From Bretschneidera sinensis (taxonomy: Eukaryota > Streptophyta > Magnoliopsida > Brassicales > Akaniaceae): DNA of 64,000 bases. Position 1 is the first letter of the stretch; every line of letters begins with the position of its first letter. Positions 63,300-64,000 of this stretch are shown in pieces. Both the position numbers and the translations under genes were made by a program. The stretch is taken from positions 99,919,373 to 99,983,372 of the forward strand of contig CM043704.1 in NCBI GenBank assembly GCA_023935145.1, read 5' to 3'. The notes beneath the pieces were generated by a model. The model worked only from the letters and a program-made list of their open reading frames with translations. It did not search any database and had not been told where the DNA came from.

Positions 63300-64000
63300 T
63301 GGGATACCCCATTGTCACATATGATGCCAAATCCAAATACACTCTCCATTGCCACACCCGAAAGAAATCATCCCATCCCTTCCTAATCCACTTCCAAACC
63401 CCCACGTCATAAGCATTGCGACCCTCCTTAGCAATCTATACATTATAATCCACCCCAAACTTAGGAGCAAAAACATTCATCCACAGATGGCCCTTTCCCA
63501 TCATGAATCTCTCAAGCTACTTCCCATGAAGAGCATTAGTAAAATGCATAGGGGATTTAATGCCTAAGATCCCCTATTCAAGAGTTGTTTGACAAACCTT
63601 ATTTGATCAAATGATATTTTAAATTTCTCACCGTGTTACCCCAGAGAACCTTTTTTGAATTCCTTCCAACCACTTGACAAACACGCTTCGAATAGAAAAA
63701 AAGAGACATGAAGTAGGTAGGGAGACTACAAAGGGTACTTTTAAATAAGAGTCGATCAACTCCCCTTGGAAAGGTATCACTTCTTCCAACCAGCCAACCT
63801 TTTCTCAAAAAATTTCACAATGGGATCCCACATATTTTTGTCTTTAAAGTTTGCACCCAAAGGGAGTCCAAGATAAGTAATTTGGAGAGAACCCACTTCA
63901 CACCCAAACATATTCGCAAGTAACTCCCAATTCACCTCCTCCCCAAGTGGAAACAAGACACTTTTACTCAGTTAACTTCGAGTCAGAAACCCTTCAAAAC
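63300..64000 (-). mobile_element. LINE ORF2 fragment, continues past the right edge
   Basis: Minus strand: RLLFKSTLCSLPTYFMSLFF and CQVVGRNSKKVLWGN correspond to the post-RT KSTLSSLPTYFMSLF region seen in the full LINE (about 53650-53760). The RT itself would lie beyond 64000. Confidence 0.7.

Overview
The window is AT-rich, intron-rich plant nuclear DNA, saturated with retrotransposons. The gene families (60S ribosomal protein L13, an 11S-globulin-like cupin, a BAR-PH-ArfGAP-ankyrin protein), initiator-tRNA-Met primer-binding sites, plant L1-type LINEs and TE-stuffed introns point to a woody eudicot. Grapevine (Vitis) is my best guess, but I cannot prove the species from sequence alone. No bacterial operon, CRISPR array or plasmid feature is present.

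Layout. 1-1135: the 5' end and promoter of a cupin gene whose body lies left of the window. It is an almost identical copy of 19598-20798, so the cupin genes form a tandem array. 1136-5302: AT-rich, no gene recognised. 5303-13225 (minus): an RPL13 gene with four coding exons, a 5'-UTR exon and a promoter. It carries a one-base insertion in coding exon 2, and its 5'-UTR intron holds a 5.06-kb Copia element (7543-12600, target duplication AACCT). 13558-17225: two copies of a DNA repeat; the right one has long degenerate terminal inverted repeats. A third copy of the cupin upstream repeat lies between them. 17520-19726 (minus): an intact cupin gene of 381 codons in four coding exons. 20806-23259: unrecognised. 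23260-28552 (minus): a second Copia element with 827-bp LTRs about 99% alike but a decayed interior (target duplication AAAAT). 28939-29281: a long imperfect hairpin, followed by a 5'-truncated LINE.

30170 to at least 60239 (minus): one very large gene for an AGD1-4-type ARF GTPase-activating protein. Thirteen coding exons can be joined in one open frame (655 residues). The first part of the BAR domain lies beyond the right edge. Its introns are swollen by a Gypsy element with a LINE nested in one LTR (39068-44358), a 5.6-kb LINE (49347-54969), a small deleted Copia with LTRs of about 100 bp (56230-57806), a TRIM-like element and several LINE fragments. Target-site duplications could be read for seven insertions.

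The genes are ordinary housekeeping or storage-protein-like genes and form no joint pathway. The interest is in how TEs and duplications sit around them: a storage-like cupin array with copied promoters, an RPL13 copy that looks broken by one base, an ArfGAP gene that keeps its reading frame despite about 10-kb introns, a triplicated splice-acceptor region, a shared LINE 3'-end stem-loop, and a hairpin locus of unknown origin. I found no convincing new multi-gene system.
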